Source of the DNA: CAWBRY01 sp963791295
GTDB lineage: Bacteria; Bacteroidota; Bacteroidia; Chitinophagales; Chitinophagaceae
Assembly: GCA_963791295.1 (NCBI GenBank)
Contig: CAWBRY010000001.1
Span: forward strand, 1,612,001-1,676,000
DNA: 64,000 bases
Direction of reading: 5' to 3'
Shown here: piece after piece, positions 28,401-38,840 of the stretch
Layout of the letters: the number at the start of each line of letters is the position of its first letter
Position numbering within the stretch: position 1 is the first letter of the stretch
Notes under the pieces: generated by a model
The model's input: the letters and a program-made list of their open reading frames with translations, nothing else
Database searches by the model: none
Told to the model about the DNA's origin: nothing
Translations under genes and position numbers: made by a program

Positions 28401-29195
28401 AAAATGAATGAGGCCATTGCCTGGAGCCGGGATGATGAGATCGGGGAATTGGTGATCGAATACAATAAGATGGTGGCCAAACTGGGTGAAAGTGCAATTA
28501 TGCTGGCGAAGAGTGAAAGGGAAGGGGCCTGGCGCGAAATGGCGAGGCAGGTTGCGCATGAGATCAAGAATCCATTGACCCCGATGAAGCTGAGCATTCA
28601 ATACCTGCAGAAGGCGATCGACAGCAATCAGCCCAATGTGAAGGAATTGTCGAGCAGGGTGGCGAATACGCTGGTAGAACAGATCGATCACCTTGTCAAA
28701 GATTGCGGCCGACTTTTCTCAATTTGCCAATATTGGCAATACGCAATGTGGAAGTGTTGGACTTCACGAAGTGATCGGATCGCTGAAGGAACTTTATCGA
28801 ACCCGACCACAATATCGTTTTTGAATGGAGCCCGGTAAATAATAAAGATGATGGTGGAAGCCGATAAGACGCAGATGAACCGGCTATTCACCAATTTATT
28901 TGCCAATGCGGTGGAAGCCTGCAATGGAAATGTTTGTAGGATTGAAGTGATGGAAGAACAGCAGAATGGCAATATTGTGATCAGCGTCAAAGACAATGGA
29001 GAAGGTATTGCACCGGAAATGCAATCGAGGATATTCATTCCGAATTTTACAACAAAATCTTCCGGAACCGGACTTGGGCTTGGCAATGTGCAAAGGCATT
29101 GTGGAACAGGCCAAAGGAAGGATATGGTTTGAAACGGGCGACACGAACGAGGAACGACATTCCATGTAGAATTGCCTGCTGCGCTAATTGATTGA
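25415..29195 (+). CDS. very large NtrY-like membrane sensor histidine kinase (heavily frameshifted)
   Basis: About 3.8 kb of plus-strand coding potential is broken by a dozen or more shifts. Order seen: start MVTFRNIFLQKYTLLA; helix SAILFCIFSIIFNTLYTSRS; extracytoplasmic region (REVRVAEDYLHEQQKGF, ASKNYSIFIYTISNARQLGS); several membrane helices (LIYFAIAFTGLVYLTLLSG, YLPVLLWLLIYVWMVS, INIAGILFWISVFSVSIAAV); a second periplasmic region (PSSERMLNIALTYIDND, DKTGTVFIISNPRNYKSDAL); helix FISVLSFIIIGIATISFFI; a third loop; helix FLIAGLIALFITNRI with HAMP-like SSFSLISDKMRKV; H box MARQVAHEIKNPLTPMKLSI; ATPase motifs LFTNLFANAVEACNG, DNGEGIAPE and GTGLGL. HEIKNPLTPMKL is the NtrY-type H box. About 1,260 residues, large for the class. 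Confidence 0.8.
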
Positions 29196-29243
29196 TCGTC
29201 AGTAAAGCATCTAAATCTTCTTTCAGCATTTCTTCGCTTTTAT

Positions 29244-30924
29244 TTAGAAGAACTCTTCAAATTGCTTCAAGGTATAACTGCTCAGATTAGATTCTTTGGT
29301 CAGTCCCGCCTTTTTGCGCAGCCAGCACTCCATATTTAATATCATTAAATCCTTCCAGCATATGCGCATCCGGATCGATTGAAATAAGTACACCTTTTTC
29401 CATGCATATTCGATCCAATGCCAGTCAATATCCAGTCGCCGCGGATGTGCATTTAATTCAATCACCACCTGGTTGGCGGCGCAGGCGTCAATGATCTTTT
29501 TATGATCGACCGGATAGCCATTGCGGCTGAGCAGGAGGCGGCCGGTCATATGACCAAGAATGGTGGTGTAAGGATTTTCGATAGCTTTGAGCAACCGGGC
29601 CATCGCTTTATCTTCCGGCATTTTAAGATTGGAATGGACAGAAGCGATGACGAGGTCGAATTTTTAAGAACGGCATCGGGATAATCCAGGCTTCCATCAT
29701 TGAGAATATCGCTTTCGATACTTTTAAATATCCTGAAAGGTCTTGAGCGACTGGCATTCAGTTCATCGATATGGCGATGTTGTTCACTGATCCTTTCTTC
29801 GTAAGCCCATTGGCATAGAATAGCAGATTTGGAGTGATCGGAGAGGACCAGGTATTCAAGGCCTCTTTTATACATTCCCTGGCCATTTCTTCGATCGAGT
29901 TGAATCCATCACTCCAGTTACTGTGGCTATGAATGATCGAACGGACATCGTCAGGCTGGATCAACTGTCGGCAGTTTGTTTTTCCTGCGCTTTTTCGATG
30001 ATAGCTGGCCGAATCCCGCAGATAAGGGCGGAATGAATTGGATCTTCGCAGCATTCAAAGATCGGATCGATCATCTTCCGCGGCTATTCCCTGATTGGAT
30101 AATTTTATAGGGAGGAAATGCTTTCTTAAATGCTTCCGTAAAATCTTTAGGTCCGGTAGTGAGAAATTGTCTTTCAATGATGTTGCCCGTTCCTGGTATA
30201 CAACCGGAGCTTCAATCCATTTTTCAATTTATATAATAAAGCTGTCTTCGGTTTCTTCCAGTAATTCTGGAGGTTGTGCTGTCTGAAACTTAGGTTTAAT
30301 GTGTTTCATTGGTTTCCAGAATGACAAATTCCAATTCATCGATGGTCAATTCCTGTCGCCTGTATGCCCGGTTACTCTCACTATATCAGGTGAAAACAAT
30401 TTTTCCAGGTAAGGTCTTGATCTGTGGAAATAGGGCATCGATCTGAAGCATAAAAAAAACTTCCCTGATGTTCCAGGAAGAATTCAATGGCTTCCTGGAC
30501 GTTTTTCTGTGTTTTTTCGCCAAATCCTTTAAAGAGGGTAAGCCGGTTTTCATTGCATGCATACAGCAATTCACCCACGGATTCAATCTCCATTTCTTTC
30601 CAGATGGTATTTATTTTTTTCGGACCGATGCCTTTGATGCTTAACATTTCATACCACGCCGACGCGGTGTATTTTCAAGATATTCCTTCAATAATTTCAG
30701 TTCACCGGTATCGAGCATTTCCAGGATCTTTTTACCCACACTGTCCCCGATGCCTTTGATCTTGAATAGTTTTTCGCGGCGGTGTTTCTTTCAATTGGAC
30801 CTGGCATCTTTTCGATGTTGAAAGCCGCAATGGCATAGGTTTTCGTCTTGAAGCTGTTTTCGCCATGAATATCCATGAGTTTGGCCAGCAGCGAGAAATT
30901 ATCGGCAATCGCATAGTTATCCAT
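29244..30924 (-). CDS. polX: DNA polymerase/3'-5' exonuclease PolX (frameshifted)
   Basis: Bacterial PolX couples a family X polymerase to a PHP-domain nuclease for DNA repair. From the ATG at 30924: MDNYAIADNFSLLAKLMDIH and KTYAIAAFNIEKMPGPIE form the N-terminal helical domain. The helix-hairpin-helix part reads LSIKGIGPKKINTIWKEM and ESVGELLYACNENRLTLFKG. After an unreadable stretch around 30380-30060 the PHP domain follows: IHSHSNWSDGFNSIEEMA, RGLEYLVLSDHSKSA, KSIESDILNDGSLDYPD, GHMTGRLLLSRNGYPVD and VVIELNAHPRRLD, with the expected metal-binding His and Asp residues. The stop is at 29244. At least six shifts are needed. Length about 560 residues fits. Confidence 0.85.
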
Positions 30925-30965
30925 GTCCGCAATTTACAATTTCTGGAAAGTGATAAACATAAAAA

Positions 30966-30990
30966 AAGTCTCCCGGTGCGGGAGACTTTT
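30966..30990 (-). terminator. strong symmetric terminator
   Basis: AAGTCTCCC (30966-30974), a 5-nt loop and GGGAGACTT (30980-30988) form a 9-bp perfect stem. It is flanked by A7 on the left and TTTT on the right, so it can work in both directions. On the minus strand it ends the transcript of the 24-residue Lys/Ala gene just before polX. Confidence 0.85.
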
Positions 30991-31014
30991 ATTTCATTTA
31001 AGAAACAACTTAAA

Positions 31015-31089
31015 CTATTTCTTTTTCTTAGCAGCTACTTTCTTTTTTGGAGCTGCTTTTTTCTTAGCTACTTTTTTCTTTGTTGCCAT
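31015..31089 (-). CDS. 24-residue Lys/Ala-rich basic peptide
   Basis: The ATG at 31089 opens 25 codons ending in TAG at 31015. The product begins MATKKKVAKKK and continues with AAPKKK and AAKKKK: 13 of 24 residues are Lys and the rest are nearly all Ala, Val or Pro. This composition matches histone H1-tail-like or nucleoid-binding peptides. The gene lies 110 bp downstream of rpmA on the same strand and ends 25 bp before a strong terminator, so it is probably the last gene of rplU-rpmA. Such tiny AAKKK proteins are known in Bacteroidota, though often missed because of size. DNA or ribosome binding is inference. Confidence 0.7.
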   Translation of the reverse strand: MATKKKVAKKKAAPKKKVAAKKKK

Positions 31090-31198
31090 TTTGTTGAATT
31101 TAATGTTTAGTAAAAAATGGGTTATCGATAGTAAAAATAATAATTATTTCATACTACCCAAATTTTTTTTCAAAAAATGACTTGGATAGATTCGAATG

Positions 31199-31459
31199 TT
31201 ATGCTTCGGCAGCAACTACAGAAACATAAGTTCTATCATTTCTTCCTTTGCGGAATTCAACAACACCATCACTCAATGCAAACAATGTAAAGTCTTTTCC
31301 AACACCAACATTTTTACCGGGATGATAAACTGTTCCGCGTTGACGAATAATGATGTTTCCTGAAACAGCAGCTTGGCCACCAAAAATTTTTACACCAAAA
31401 CGTTTGCTTTGTGAATCACGACCATTCTTTACACTGCCTTCACCTTTTTTATGTGCCAT
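31199..31459 (-). CDS. rpmA: 50S ribosomal protein bL27
   Basis: The 86-residue protein begins MAHKKGEGSVKNGRDSQSKR and continues with GVKIFGGQAAVSGNIIIRQR and VYHPGKNVGVGKDFTLFAL, a complete bL27. It follows rplU by 41 bp in the conserved rplU-rpmA order and is fully open. Confidence 0.97.
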   Translation of the reverse strand: MAHKKGEGSVKNGRDSQSKRFGVKIFGGQAAVSGNIIIRQRGTVYHPGKNVGVGKDFTLFALSDGVVEFRKGRNDRTYVSVVAAEA

Positions 31460-31500
31460 GATAAAAAATTTATGAAGTAAATAAGTTTAAATTGCTATTG

Positions 31501-31799
31501 TTATGCAATGTCGGTTACTTTGATTTTCGTATACGCAGTACGATGACCTTTCTTTTTATGAAACCCTTTCTTCTTTTTTGTTTATAGGCAATAACCGTAT
31601 CACCTTTTACATGGTCAACGATCTCTGCTTTTACTTTTGTCTTGATGCCATCTCCGACAGATAGCTTACCTTCATTGTCAGAAAGGAGCACTTCCAGATT
31701 CACTTTATCTCCCGCCTTACCTTCGAGGTGAGGGACGAAAAGGGTTTGATCTTTTTCTACTTTAAATTGTTGTCCGGCGATTTTTACGACTGCGATCAT
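31501..31799 (-). CDS. rplU: 50S ribosomal protein bL21 (one apparent frameshift)
   Basis: From the ATG at 31799 the frame reads VVKIAGQQFKVEKDQTLFVP, LEVLLSDNEGKLSVGDG and VKGDTVIAYKQKRRKG, a typical bL21. The straight frame then drifts to a non-homologous end at 31515. A one-base correction in the A/T run near 31575 instead gives FHKKKGHRTAYTKIKVTDIA with a stop at 31501, the canonical bL21 C terminus. Because bL21 is normally required, this break is best explained as a homopolymer error in the sequence. Confidence 0.93.
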
Positions 31800-31818
31800 A
31801 GACCTAAAATTAGGGAGG

Positions 31819-31848
31819 CAAAGGTAAGGGGAAAAAGCCTAATTACAA
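31819..31848 (-). promoter_or_regulatory. Bacteroidota promoter for rplU-rpmA
   Basis: On the minus strand TTG (31848-31846), a 19-bp spacer and TACCTTTG (31826-31819) match the -33/-7 consensus closely. The rplU ATG is 20 bp downstream of the -7 element. Confidence 0.75.
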
Positions 31849-31884
31849 GGGGAATGCACAGTTTTAATGGGACTAAATTGGGCC

Positions 31885-31912
31885 TTGATTGCCAAGGCTT
31901 CCTTTATATTTG
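31885..31912 (+). promoter_or_regulatory. Bacteroidota promoter for the GH3 gene
   Basis: TTG at 31885-31887, a 17-bp spacer and TATATTTG at 31905-31912 match the consensus. It is divergent from the rplU promoter 37 bp away and lies 76 bp before the GH3 ATG. Confidence 0.65.
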
Positions 31913-31988
31913 CAGGTACTTCCGGGGAATTATTGAAACCAGGGTTTCAATTTCCGAACGGGAGTGCTAGGGTCCCATTGTAGTTAGT

Positions 31989-33526
31989 ATGAAAATCAAA
32001 TCTTTCTTAGCCCGGCCTTTCGCTTCCTATATATATAAAGGTATCCGCAAAGGGATGACATACTGCGGTGGCCGACCAGGAAAATATCCTGAAAACACTG
32101 CTGAAGGTGGGTCGGATCACCGAATTTGGAAAGGAAGCCAGATTAGACCAGGTAAATGATTATGAGGAATTCGGCAGGCGTCCCCGTCCGGGATTATGAA
32201 GATTTCCGGCCCTATATCGACAGGATCAAAGAAGGAAAGCATAATATACTGTGGAAAGGGCAAGCCAATCTATTTTGCCAAGACATCCGGCACTACCAGC
32301 GGCACCAAGTACATCCCTATCACCAAAGACTCGATCCCCAACCATATCAATACTGCCCGGAACGCATTGCTGTGTTATATGGCAGAGACGGGCAATACCA
32401 CTTTCGCCAACGGTAAAATGATCTTTTTTTCCGGTTCTCCGGAACTTGAAAGGGTGGGAGGAATTCCAACGGGCAGATTAAGCGGAATTGTCAACCATCA
32501 TGTTCCAAAATATCTCCGCACCAACCAGCTTCCTTCTTATGAAACCAATTGCATTGAAGATTGGGAAACCAAATTGAAGGCGATCGTTGATGAAACGGTG
32601 AATAAGGATCTGACGCTGATCAGCGGCATACCACCCTGGGTACAAATGTATTTTGATGAACTGATCAAGCGAACGGGTAAAAAGATAAAAGATATATTTC
32701 CGAATTTTTCCGTGATGGTATATGGCGGAGTGAATTTCGAACCTTATAAAGCGAGGCTGTTTGAATGCATTGGAAAAAAAATTGATGGCATTGAATTGTT
32801 TCCCGCATCGGAAGGATTTTTTGGATTCCAGGATTCCATGGAAGCCGAAGGGTTGTTGTTGAATACCAACAGCGGCATATTTTATGAATTTGTTCCTGCG
32901 GCTGAAATATACAATGATAATCCCACGCGCTTGTCATTAAAAGACGTGAAGGCAGGTGAGAACTATGCCATGATCATCAATAGCAATGCAGGGCTTTGGG
33001 GATATAATATTGGAGATACGATCAAATTTGTTTCCACTGACCTTACCGCTTCGTTGCGACAGGAAGGACCAAACATTTTATTTCTGCGTTTGGGGAACAT
33101 GTGATCGGTGAAGAAGTGGAGTATAGTATGCGAAAGGCAATGGAAGAAGAAAATATTCAGATCACTGAATTTACGGTCGCTCCTTTTGTAAGCAAGGATG
33201 AAGGGAAATCCTATCACGAATGGTTTATTGAATTTGAAAATAAGCCGCGCGATATGCAGGAATTTGCATTGCGGTTGGACCAACTTTTACGCGAAAAGAA
33301 CGTTTATTATGACGACCTGGTCAGTGGCAATATTCTAACGCCACTGAAGATCACCCCCGTTTTTAAGAATGGATTTATTGATTACATGAAATCTATTGGT
33401 AAATTGGGCGGGCAAAACAAAGTCCCCCGGTTAAGCAATGACCGGAAAGTAGCGAATGAACTGGTGAAATGGACTGATACGCTTCAAACTGTCATAGGCG
33501 TGGATCGTCTGATACCCTTTGATTAA
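31989..33526 (+). CDS. GH3-family acyl-adenylate/amide synthetase-like protein (frameshifted)
   Basis: The ATG at 31989 gives MKIKSFLARPFASYIYKGIR. Later frames give LLKVGRITEFGKEARLDQVN, DYEDFRPYIDRIKEGKHNIL and then YFAKTSGTTSGTKYIPITKD, the ATP-binding signature of the GH3 superfamily. Further matches are FFSGSPELERVGGIPTGRLS, IPPWVQMYFDELIKRTGKKI, YGGVNFEPYKARL, SEGFFGFQDS and NSNAGLWGYNIGDTIKFVST. Shifts lie near 32070, 32170, 32265 and 33085; the last frame ends at 33526. Plant GH3 enzymes conjugate amino acids to jasmonate or auxin; bacterial homologues in Bacteroidota have no settled substrate. dxr starts 10 bp later, so it shares a transcript. Confidence 0.88.
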
Positions 33527-33536
33527 TGATTACCGA

Positions 33537-34721
33537 ATGACGAATGAACAACCTATAAAACGAATTGCCATATTTGGTTCAACCGGCTCCATCGGCGGCC
33601 AGGCACTCGAAGTAATTGCCGCCAATCCCGATATTTTTTCTGTTGAAGTATTAACCGCCCAAAGCAATCATGAATTGTTGATCGCGCAGGCGCTTCAATT
33701 CAATCCCAACATTGTGGTGATTGTTGATGAACGCAAATATCCAAAAGTAAAAGAAGCACTGGCATCGACAAACATCAAAGTATTTACCGGTGAAAAGGCG
33801 TTGGAAGAAGTGGCGGAAATGGATATTTATGATCTGATGCTGGCAGCGATTGTCGGTTTTGCCGGACTTGAAGCCGACATTGAAGGCGATCAAGAAAGGC
33901 AAGGCGATCGCTCTTGCCAATAAAGAAACCCTGGTCGTGGCCGGTGATATCGTGATGCGAAAGGCCGTTGAAAACCAGGTGCCGATCATTCCGGTCGATT
34001 CAGAACATTCTGCGATTTTTCAATGCCTGGTTGGGGAAACGAGGAACAAGATTGAAAAGGTCATTCTGACTGCTTCCGGCGGTCCCTTTCTGGGCCGGAA
34101 GCCAAATTATCTCGTCAATGTAAAGAAAGAACATGCGTTGCAGCATCCGAATTGGAAAATGGGCGCCAAGATCAGCATCGATTCGGCAACCCTGATGAAT
34201 AAAGGACTTGGAAATGATCGAAGCGAAATGGTTATTCAACCTGCGACCGGATCAGATCAAGGTGGTGGTGCATCCGCAGAGCATCATTCACAGCATGGTG
34301 CAATTTGAAGATGGAAGCATCAAAGCGCAGATGGGATTGCCGGATATGCAAGTGCCGATTCAATATGCCCTTACTTTTCCCAAGACGAATTCCCAATCCA
34401 TTTTCCGCGGTATGATTTCAAAAAGGTAAGCACGCTGACTTTTGAAGAACCGGATACGAGGACATTTCGCAACCTGGGCCTGGCGATCGAAGCGCTTGAA
34501 TAAGGGAGGCAACCTGCCCTGCGTGATGAATGCGGCCAATGAGATCGCCGTATATGCATTTTTGAGGAACGGATCAGTTTCCTGGAAATGACCGATCTGG
34601 TTGAAAAAGACGATGCAGCCACGTCACTTTTATTGAAAAACCGGCTTTGGAAGAATATCTAGATAGCGATGCGGAAGCGCGCAATTATGCCGCCGACATA
34701 ATTAAACTTGTAATGTCTTGA
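33537..34721 (+). CDS. dxr: 1-deoxy-D-xylulose 5-phosphate reductoisomerase (frameshifted)
   Basis: Dxr makes 2-C-methylerythritol 4-phosphate, the committed step of the MEP isoprenoid pathway. The start MTNEQPIKRIAIFGSTGSIG (ATG 33537) carries the NADPH-binding GSTGSIG. Then come ALEVIAANPDIFSVEVLTA, ANKETLVVAGDIVMRK, PVDSEHSAIFQCLVGE (metal site), ASGGPF and HPNWKMGAKISIDSATLMNK. A shift near 33885 and another near 34210 lead to MIEAKWLF and VVHPQSIIHSMVQFEDGSIK. Several more shifts between 34415 and 34620 precede the natural C terminus (NYAADIIKLVMS, stop 34721). Total about 390 residues fits the family. Confidence 0.92.
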
Positions 34722-34850
34722 CTATTAGAATGCCTGGAATTAAGAAAACTTTCTAATCTTCACTTATCATTTTTAATAGATATTTGCAGGCTGAATTTTG
34801 ACAAACCTATACCCATTACTGGAGATTTGGAGTGAATTGCGACAATCAAT

Positions 34851-36238
34851 ATGAATTTGACTTGCAATTAATTGGGCGAATGTCGGTCTCCAGGTAGGTC
34901 AATTGTTACTGGCTCTTTCGATCCTGGTAATCCTTCATGAATTCGGTCATTTTATCACCGCGCGCTGGTTCAAGTGCCGCGTTGAAAAATTCTTCCTCTT
35001 TTTTGATCCCTGGTTTTCCTTAATCAAGAAAAAGATCGGCGATACGGTCTATGGTATCGGATGGCTGCCATTGGGTGGCTATGTAAAGATATCCGGGATG
35101 ATCGATGAGAGTATGGACAAGGAAGCGTTGAAGCAGCCACCAAAGGAATGGGAATTCGCAGTAAGCCTGCCTGGCAACGCTTATCGTGATGTTGGGTGGC
35201 GTGATCATGAATGTCCTGGTGGCATTTGTGATCTATGCATTCATCCTGATGATCTGGGGTGATAAGAAAGTGCCGGCCCAATCATTGAAATATGGCGTGC
35301 ATGTTGTCGACAGTACATTATATAAGATGGGAATTCGGAATGGTGATCGGATCCTTGCCGTCGATGGAAAACCGGCCGAGGACTTTGAAAAAATGTTCCG
35401 GGCGTTGATACTGGCGGAGCAATATCACGGTTGAGCGGGATGGTCAGCAATGTCAATGTTGGACTTACCCGTTGACCTTATCGGTAAATTGGTTGAAAAT
35501 AGAAAAAAGGATCGAGGCTTCATTGAACCACGAATTCCCGTCATTGCTTTATATGTTCCGGATACGCATGAATGCTTATCAAGCGGGGTTAAGAAAGAAC
35601 GATCAGATCATAGGGATTGATACCACGCATGTTGCAGTTTTATGATGAATTGAAGAATGAGTTGTTGAAACACAAGAATCAGACGATTTCGCCTGTCTAT
35701 TACTACGGAAGGACAGGAGCATGTCCTTGAAGACAAAGGTAGATGGTGAAGGAAAGTATTGGTTTCTTTCCCATACGGCGATGGCGATTTCAGCCCAAAT
35801 GGATAGTCTTGGGTTGGGTTAAAGTTGAATATTAGAAAATATGATTTCTTTCGCTGCATTTCCGGCGGGTGTGAGAAAAGCCGGCGAAGAGTTAGTTATT
35901 ATATTGATCAGTTCAAGAAGATATTGAATCCAAAGACGGGAGGGTATAAAGGCGTTGGCGGATTTAAAGCGATCGGATCGATTTTTCCCAAGTATCGTTG
36001 GGATTGGGAAGCGTTTTGGCGAATTACTGCTTTTCTTTCCATCATACTGGCATTCATGAATTTATTGCCCATTCCGGCGTTGGATGGAGGTCATGTGATG
36101 TTCACTCTCTATGAAATGATCAGCGGACGAAAGCCCAATGAGAGTTTCTTGAAGTATGCGCAGGTAGCCGGCATGGTGCTGCTGATTGCGTTAATGCTTT
36201 ATGCCAATGGCAATGATTGGTTTGGTTGGGGTAAATAG
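34851..36238 (+). CDS. rseP: site-2 protease RseP/MmpA-type (frameshifted)
   Basis: RseP cleaves membrane-spanning anti-sigma factors and similar substrates. The ATG at 34851 (MNLT) is joined by a shift near 34870 to INWANVGLQVGQLLLALSIL, then VILHEFGHFITARWFKCRVE with the zinc motif HEFGH. WLPLGGYVKISGMIDESMDK follows. After a shift near 35170: MLGGVIMNVLVAFVIYAFIL. Two PDZ-like pieces are seen (YKMGIRNGDRILAVDGKPA near 35325 and MNAYQAG with RKNDQIIGID near 35570-35620). The last frame gives LSIILAFMNLLPIPALDGGH, the third zinc-ligand motif, and ends at 36238. At least six shifts occur between 35170 and 35870. It converges with the MutS-like gene, 2 bp apart. Confidence 0.9.
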
Positions 36239-36240
36239 CA

Positions 36241-38060
36241 TTAGCAACCTGTCATAAATTCGATCCCAATCTTTTTCATCAATAAAGAGGCATTCATACT
36301 TTGGCAGAACGCCTGTTTTCAGTTTATAATCGAAAAATAGTTCTTCATCTTTCACCTGTGCATCAAAATGATAGTTGTGGAGCTATCAGGAAATTCCTCT
36401 GACAACTTTGTGAGTTCCAGATCATGAGTGGCGATCACATCCTGAACCATCGTGCCGGATCAATTGTCGTGATGAGGGCGATGGAGCCGGTATGGCGGTC
36501 TGCGGAATTGGTTCCTCGTAGGATTTCATCCAGCAACAGGAACACATGTTCGCGTTCGATCGACCGATTCGAATGATTTCCTTTAATTTTTTCAGTTCGG
36601 CATAAAAAGTAGAAGTATTTTCTTCAAGATTATCATTGATCCGCATGCGTGCTCATCACCTTCATATGCAGAAACGTCAGTCGGCTTGCGCAGGTGGCGG
36701 CGCCCATCATGGCAAGGACCAGTATTTACGCCGATGCTTCTCAGGAAAGTGCTCTTGCCGGCCATATTTGATCCGGTAACCAGGTTAAGTTGCTTTCACC
36801 TGCGTGCTGAGAAGGAATTGGTCACTCTTTTTTCGAGCTGGGATAAGTGGATGCCCAAGATCGGTTGCATCAAATACGCTCAGTTCCTCTGTTGATGATG
36901 GGGAAATGGCCAGTCAGGATGATTGAAAGACAGGGTCGCGATGCTGACCAATGCTTCCATTTCCGCAAGTGCGTTGAACCAGCCGGATATATGTTTAGTG
37001 TATTCTGTGATTTCCATTGTTCCAGGACAAGACTTGTTGCAGGTCCCAAAGAAAATAGATATTCAATGGCACGTGGACGAGCGGATTGAAGCGATAATCA
37101 AATCTTTCCAGGATCTTCTTCAGATGCTTTATGGAAGCAGAGGCCAGATGTTTTCCTGAACCAGATCATTTTTCAATTGCTTCAATAGGTCGCTTTGAAA
37201 TGAACTCTTTTCAATCCAGGCGATGCATATTCTGAGGGACTCGAGCTGGGCCACAATCTTGCTTGAGTTGCAAATAATGTGGCCGGACTTTGCGGGAAAT
37301 GATAAAAGCGATGACAAAGAACGTGATAATATAAAGGGAAATAGAGAAGAAGGAAGGATCTCAAAAATAAAAAGTGCGAGCGGCCAAGGGCAATCAATGG
37401 GATCACGAAGCGGTTGATCCTCCATGTGGTTGAGTTGCTGAATTTATTTTCTGTCTTTAGCCATTCCCTGATCTTATTCTTCTGCATTGTTGGTTACTGG
37501 ATTTATGATCCCATAGGCTCTCAGTTGCTGGCTCCAGGCAATCGGGTCTGACAATTCTTTGGCTGCTTTTTGCCGGCTTTTGATCGTGCTCGGATCGGTC
37601 GGATTGAGCAGCCAATCTGCCAATCGTTGATTGCCTTGTTCGGAAGTAGTGCGATTGATATATTGATAGAGCGACGCTTTGCCAAAGATATCCAGGTCAT
37701 TCGCATAGGCATGCTGTTCGGGTTTGAGTTGATGCCCATCGGCGAAATGGACGAGGTGATGTTTTTGAATGTCTAATTCCTGCCGGTTTATATCGGATCA
37801 ATAGTTGTATGTTTGCGATAGTTTCCCTGTTTTTCAGGTCGCTCATGACCATGGAGGTAAAGATGGCCAGTAAAACGAAGAAGACAGTGAAGGCGACTCC
37901 AGCGCCGAGCGGCCAAAGCTGCCATAAGGCAATGACGGCGGCGATCAGGGTAAAAGAAGCGTAACCAGCCGAAAAGGTTTCTGCGTTTGTAGAGATTTTT
38001 TTCAGACAGGGACAGTTGTTCTTTGCCTTGAGTAGGTGGTGCTGGTTGGTGTTGGTTCAT
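36241..38060 (-). CDS. MutS-family ATPase with N-terminal membrane helices (heavily frameshifted)
   Basis: Minus-strand coding potential runs from the ATG at 38060 (MNQHQPAPPTQGKEQLSLSE) to a TAA at 36241. Next to the start are hydrophobic stretches (VAFTVFFVLLAIFTSMVMSD), then HAYANDLDIFGKASLYQYIN and ADWLLNPTDPSTIKSRQKAA, which match the clamp/lever entry of MutS-like proteins. The ATPase part shows TGSNMAGKSTFLRSIG (Walker A), NTGLAMMGAATCASR, RINDNLEENTSTFYAELKKL, LLLDEILRGTNSADR (Walker B and signature) and MVQDVIATHDLELTKL. The C terminus is SMNASLLMKKIGIEFMTGC. Membrane-anchored MutS relatives occur in Bacteroidota and their role is unclear; they are not the mismatch-recognition MutS1. 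Ten or so shifts interrupt it. Confidence 0.8.
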
Positions 38061-38173
38061 GGAATAAGATGTGGGTTATTCGGTTTCGTTTCCTTGGGCG
38101 AATGATTAAAACCATGTCAAATATACAAGATGGCGGGTAATCATTCTTTAACAACCGGCCCGCGGCTTTTTTG

Positions 38174-38181
38174 TAAATTTG
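38174..38181 (+). promoter_or_regulatory. -7 element upstream of ssrA
   Basis: TAAATTTG matches TAnnTTTG 53 bp before the mature tmRNA 5' end. A clear -33 TTG at the right distance is not seen. Confidence 0.4.
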
Positions 38182-38234
38182 CAGGTGGTGATTAATGCAT
38201 AAAAACCCTTAGGGATAGGGGCAATTTCAACAAT

Positions 38235-38603
38235 GGGGCTGTACCGGTTTTGACAGCGTAGATCTTTGAAAGTGTAAGCATGTCCTGCGTTGCGTAATTA
38301 GCAGGTTAATCTGAATACGTAAACCTTAAATGGCAATACACAATTTGCCATGGCTGCCTAATCAGTGATTAAGTAGTCATTAGGGCCGCGGAAGGTGGTT
38401 GGTCTGTTACCATGTCTGCCGCCGACTCAAAACAAAACAGAATGCTGCAACCGAAGGCTGTGACGGTTGCTTAAGAATATCCAGCTAAGCGGGGAATTGG
38501 TTTGTCCATTTCCTGTTTTCCGCCGACAAGCAATAATGGAATAAGCATGTAGAAAGCTTTCGAAGGATATGTTTGGACAGGGGTTCGATTCCCCTCAGCT
38601 CCA
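38235..38603 (+). ncRNA. ssrA: transfer-messenger RNA (tmRNA)
   Basis: The 5' end GGGGCTGTACCGGTTTTGAC and the 3' end GGGGTTCGATTCCCCTCAGC form the tRNA-like domain, with acceptor GGGGCTG/CAGCTCC and T arm. The tag frame at 38332-38361 encodes GNTQFAMAA followed by TAA, the same pattern as other Bacteroidota tags that start with Gly and end in AMAA or ALAA. The length of 369 nt is normal. The genomic 3' end continues ACCT, so a full CCA is not encoded. The 3' end is the left junction of the putative integrated island. Confidence 0.97.
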
Positions 38604-38612
38604 CCTTGCTTT
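38597..38612 (+). repeat. left attachment-site repeat (attL) at ssrA
   Basis: Sixteen bases spanning the tmRNA acceptor end and flank are identical to 57739-57754. tmRNA 3' ends are a classic target of tyrosine integrases. Confidence 0.7.
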
Positions 38613-38840
38613 GATGCAAAAAGATGCAAACGACTGCAGATCTTTGATTTTCAGTCGTTTCTTTTTTTCAAAAATGCAACTTGCTGCAAAAAACTGCATT
38701 TTGGTGGTGTAATTTCGGAGACATTTTTTGAATTACCGGTTCACTTTTCGCAGTGTCCAATTTTGCAGCATCCTGCACTCCTTAGCACTTTGAAGGTCCA
38801 CACCAGCTTGTGAATTTTATAACCTTTAAAATTTACAATT

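Noticed and set aside
27930..28691. 253-codon minus-strand frame
   Set aside because: It lies opposite the kinase coding region with the conserved HEIKNPLTPMKL core on the plus strand, and its product shows no family features.
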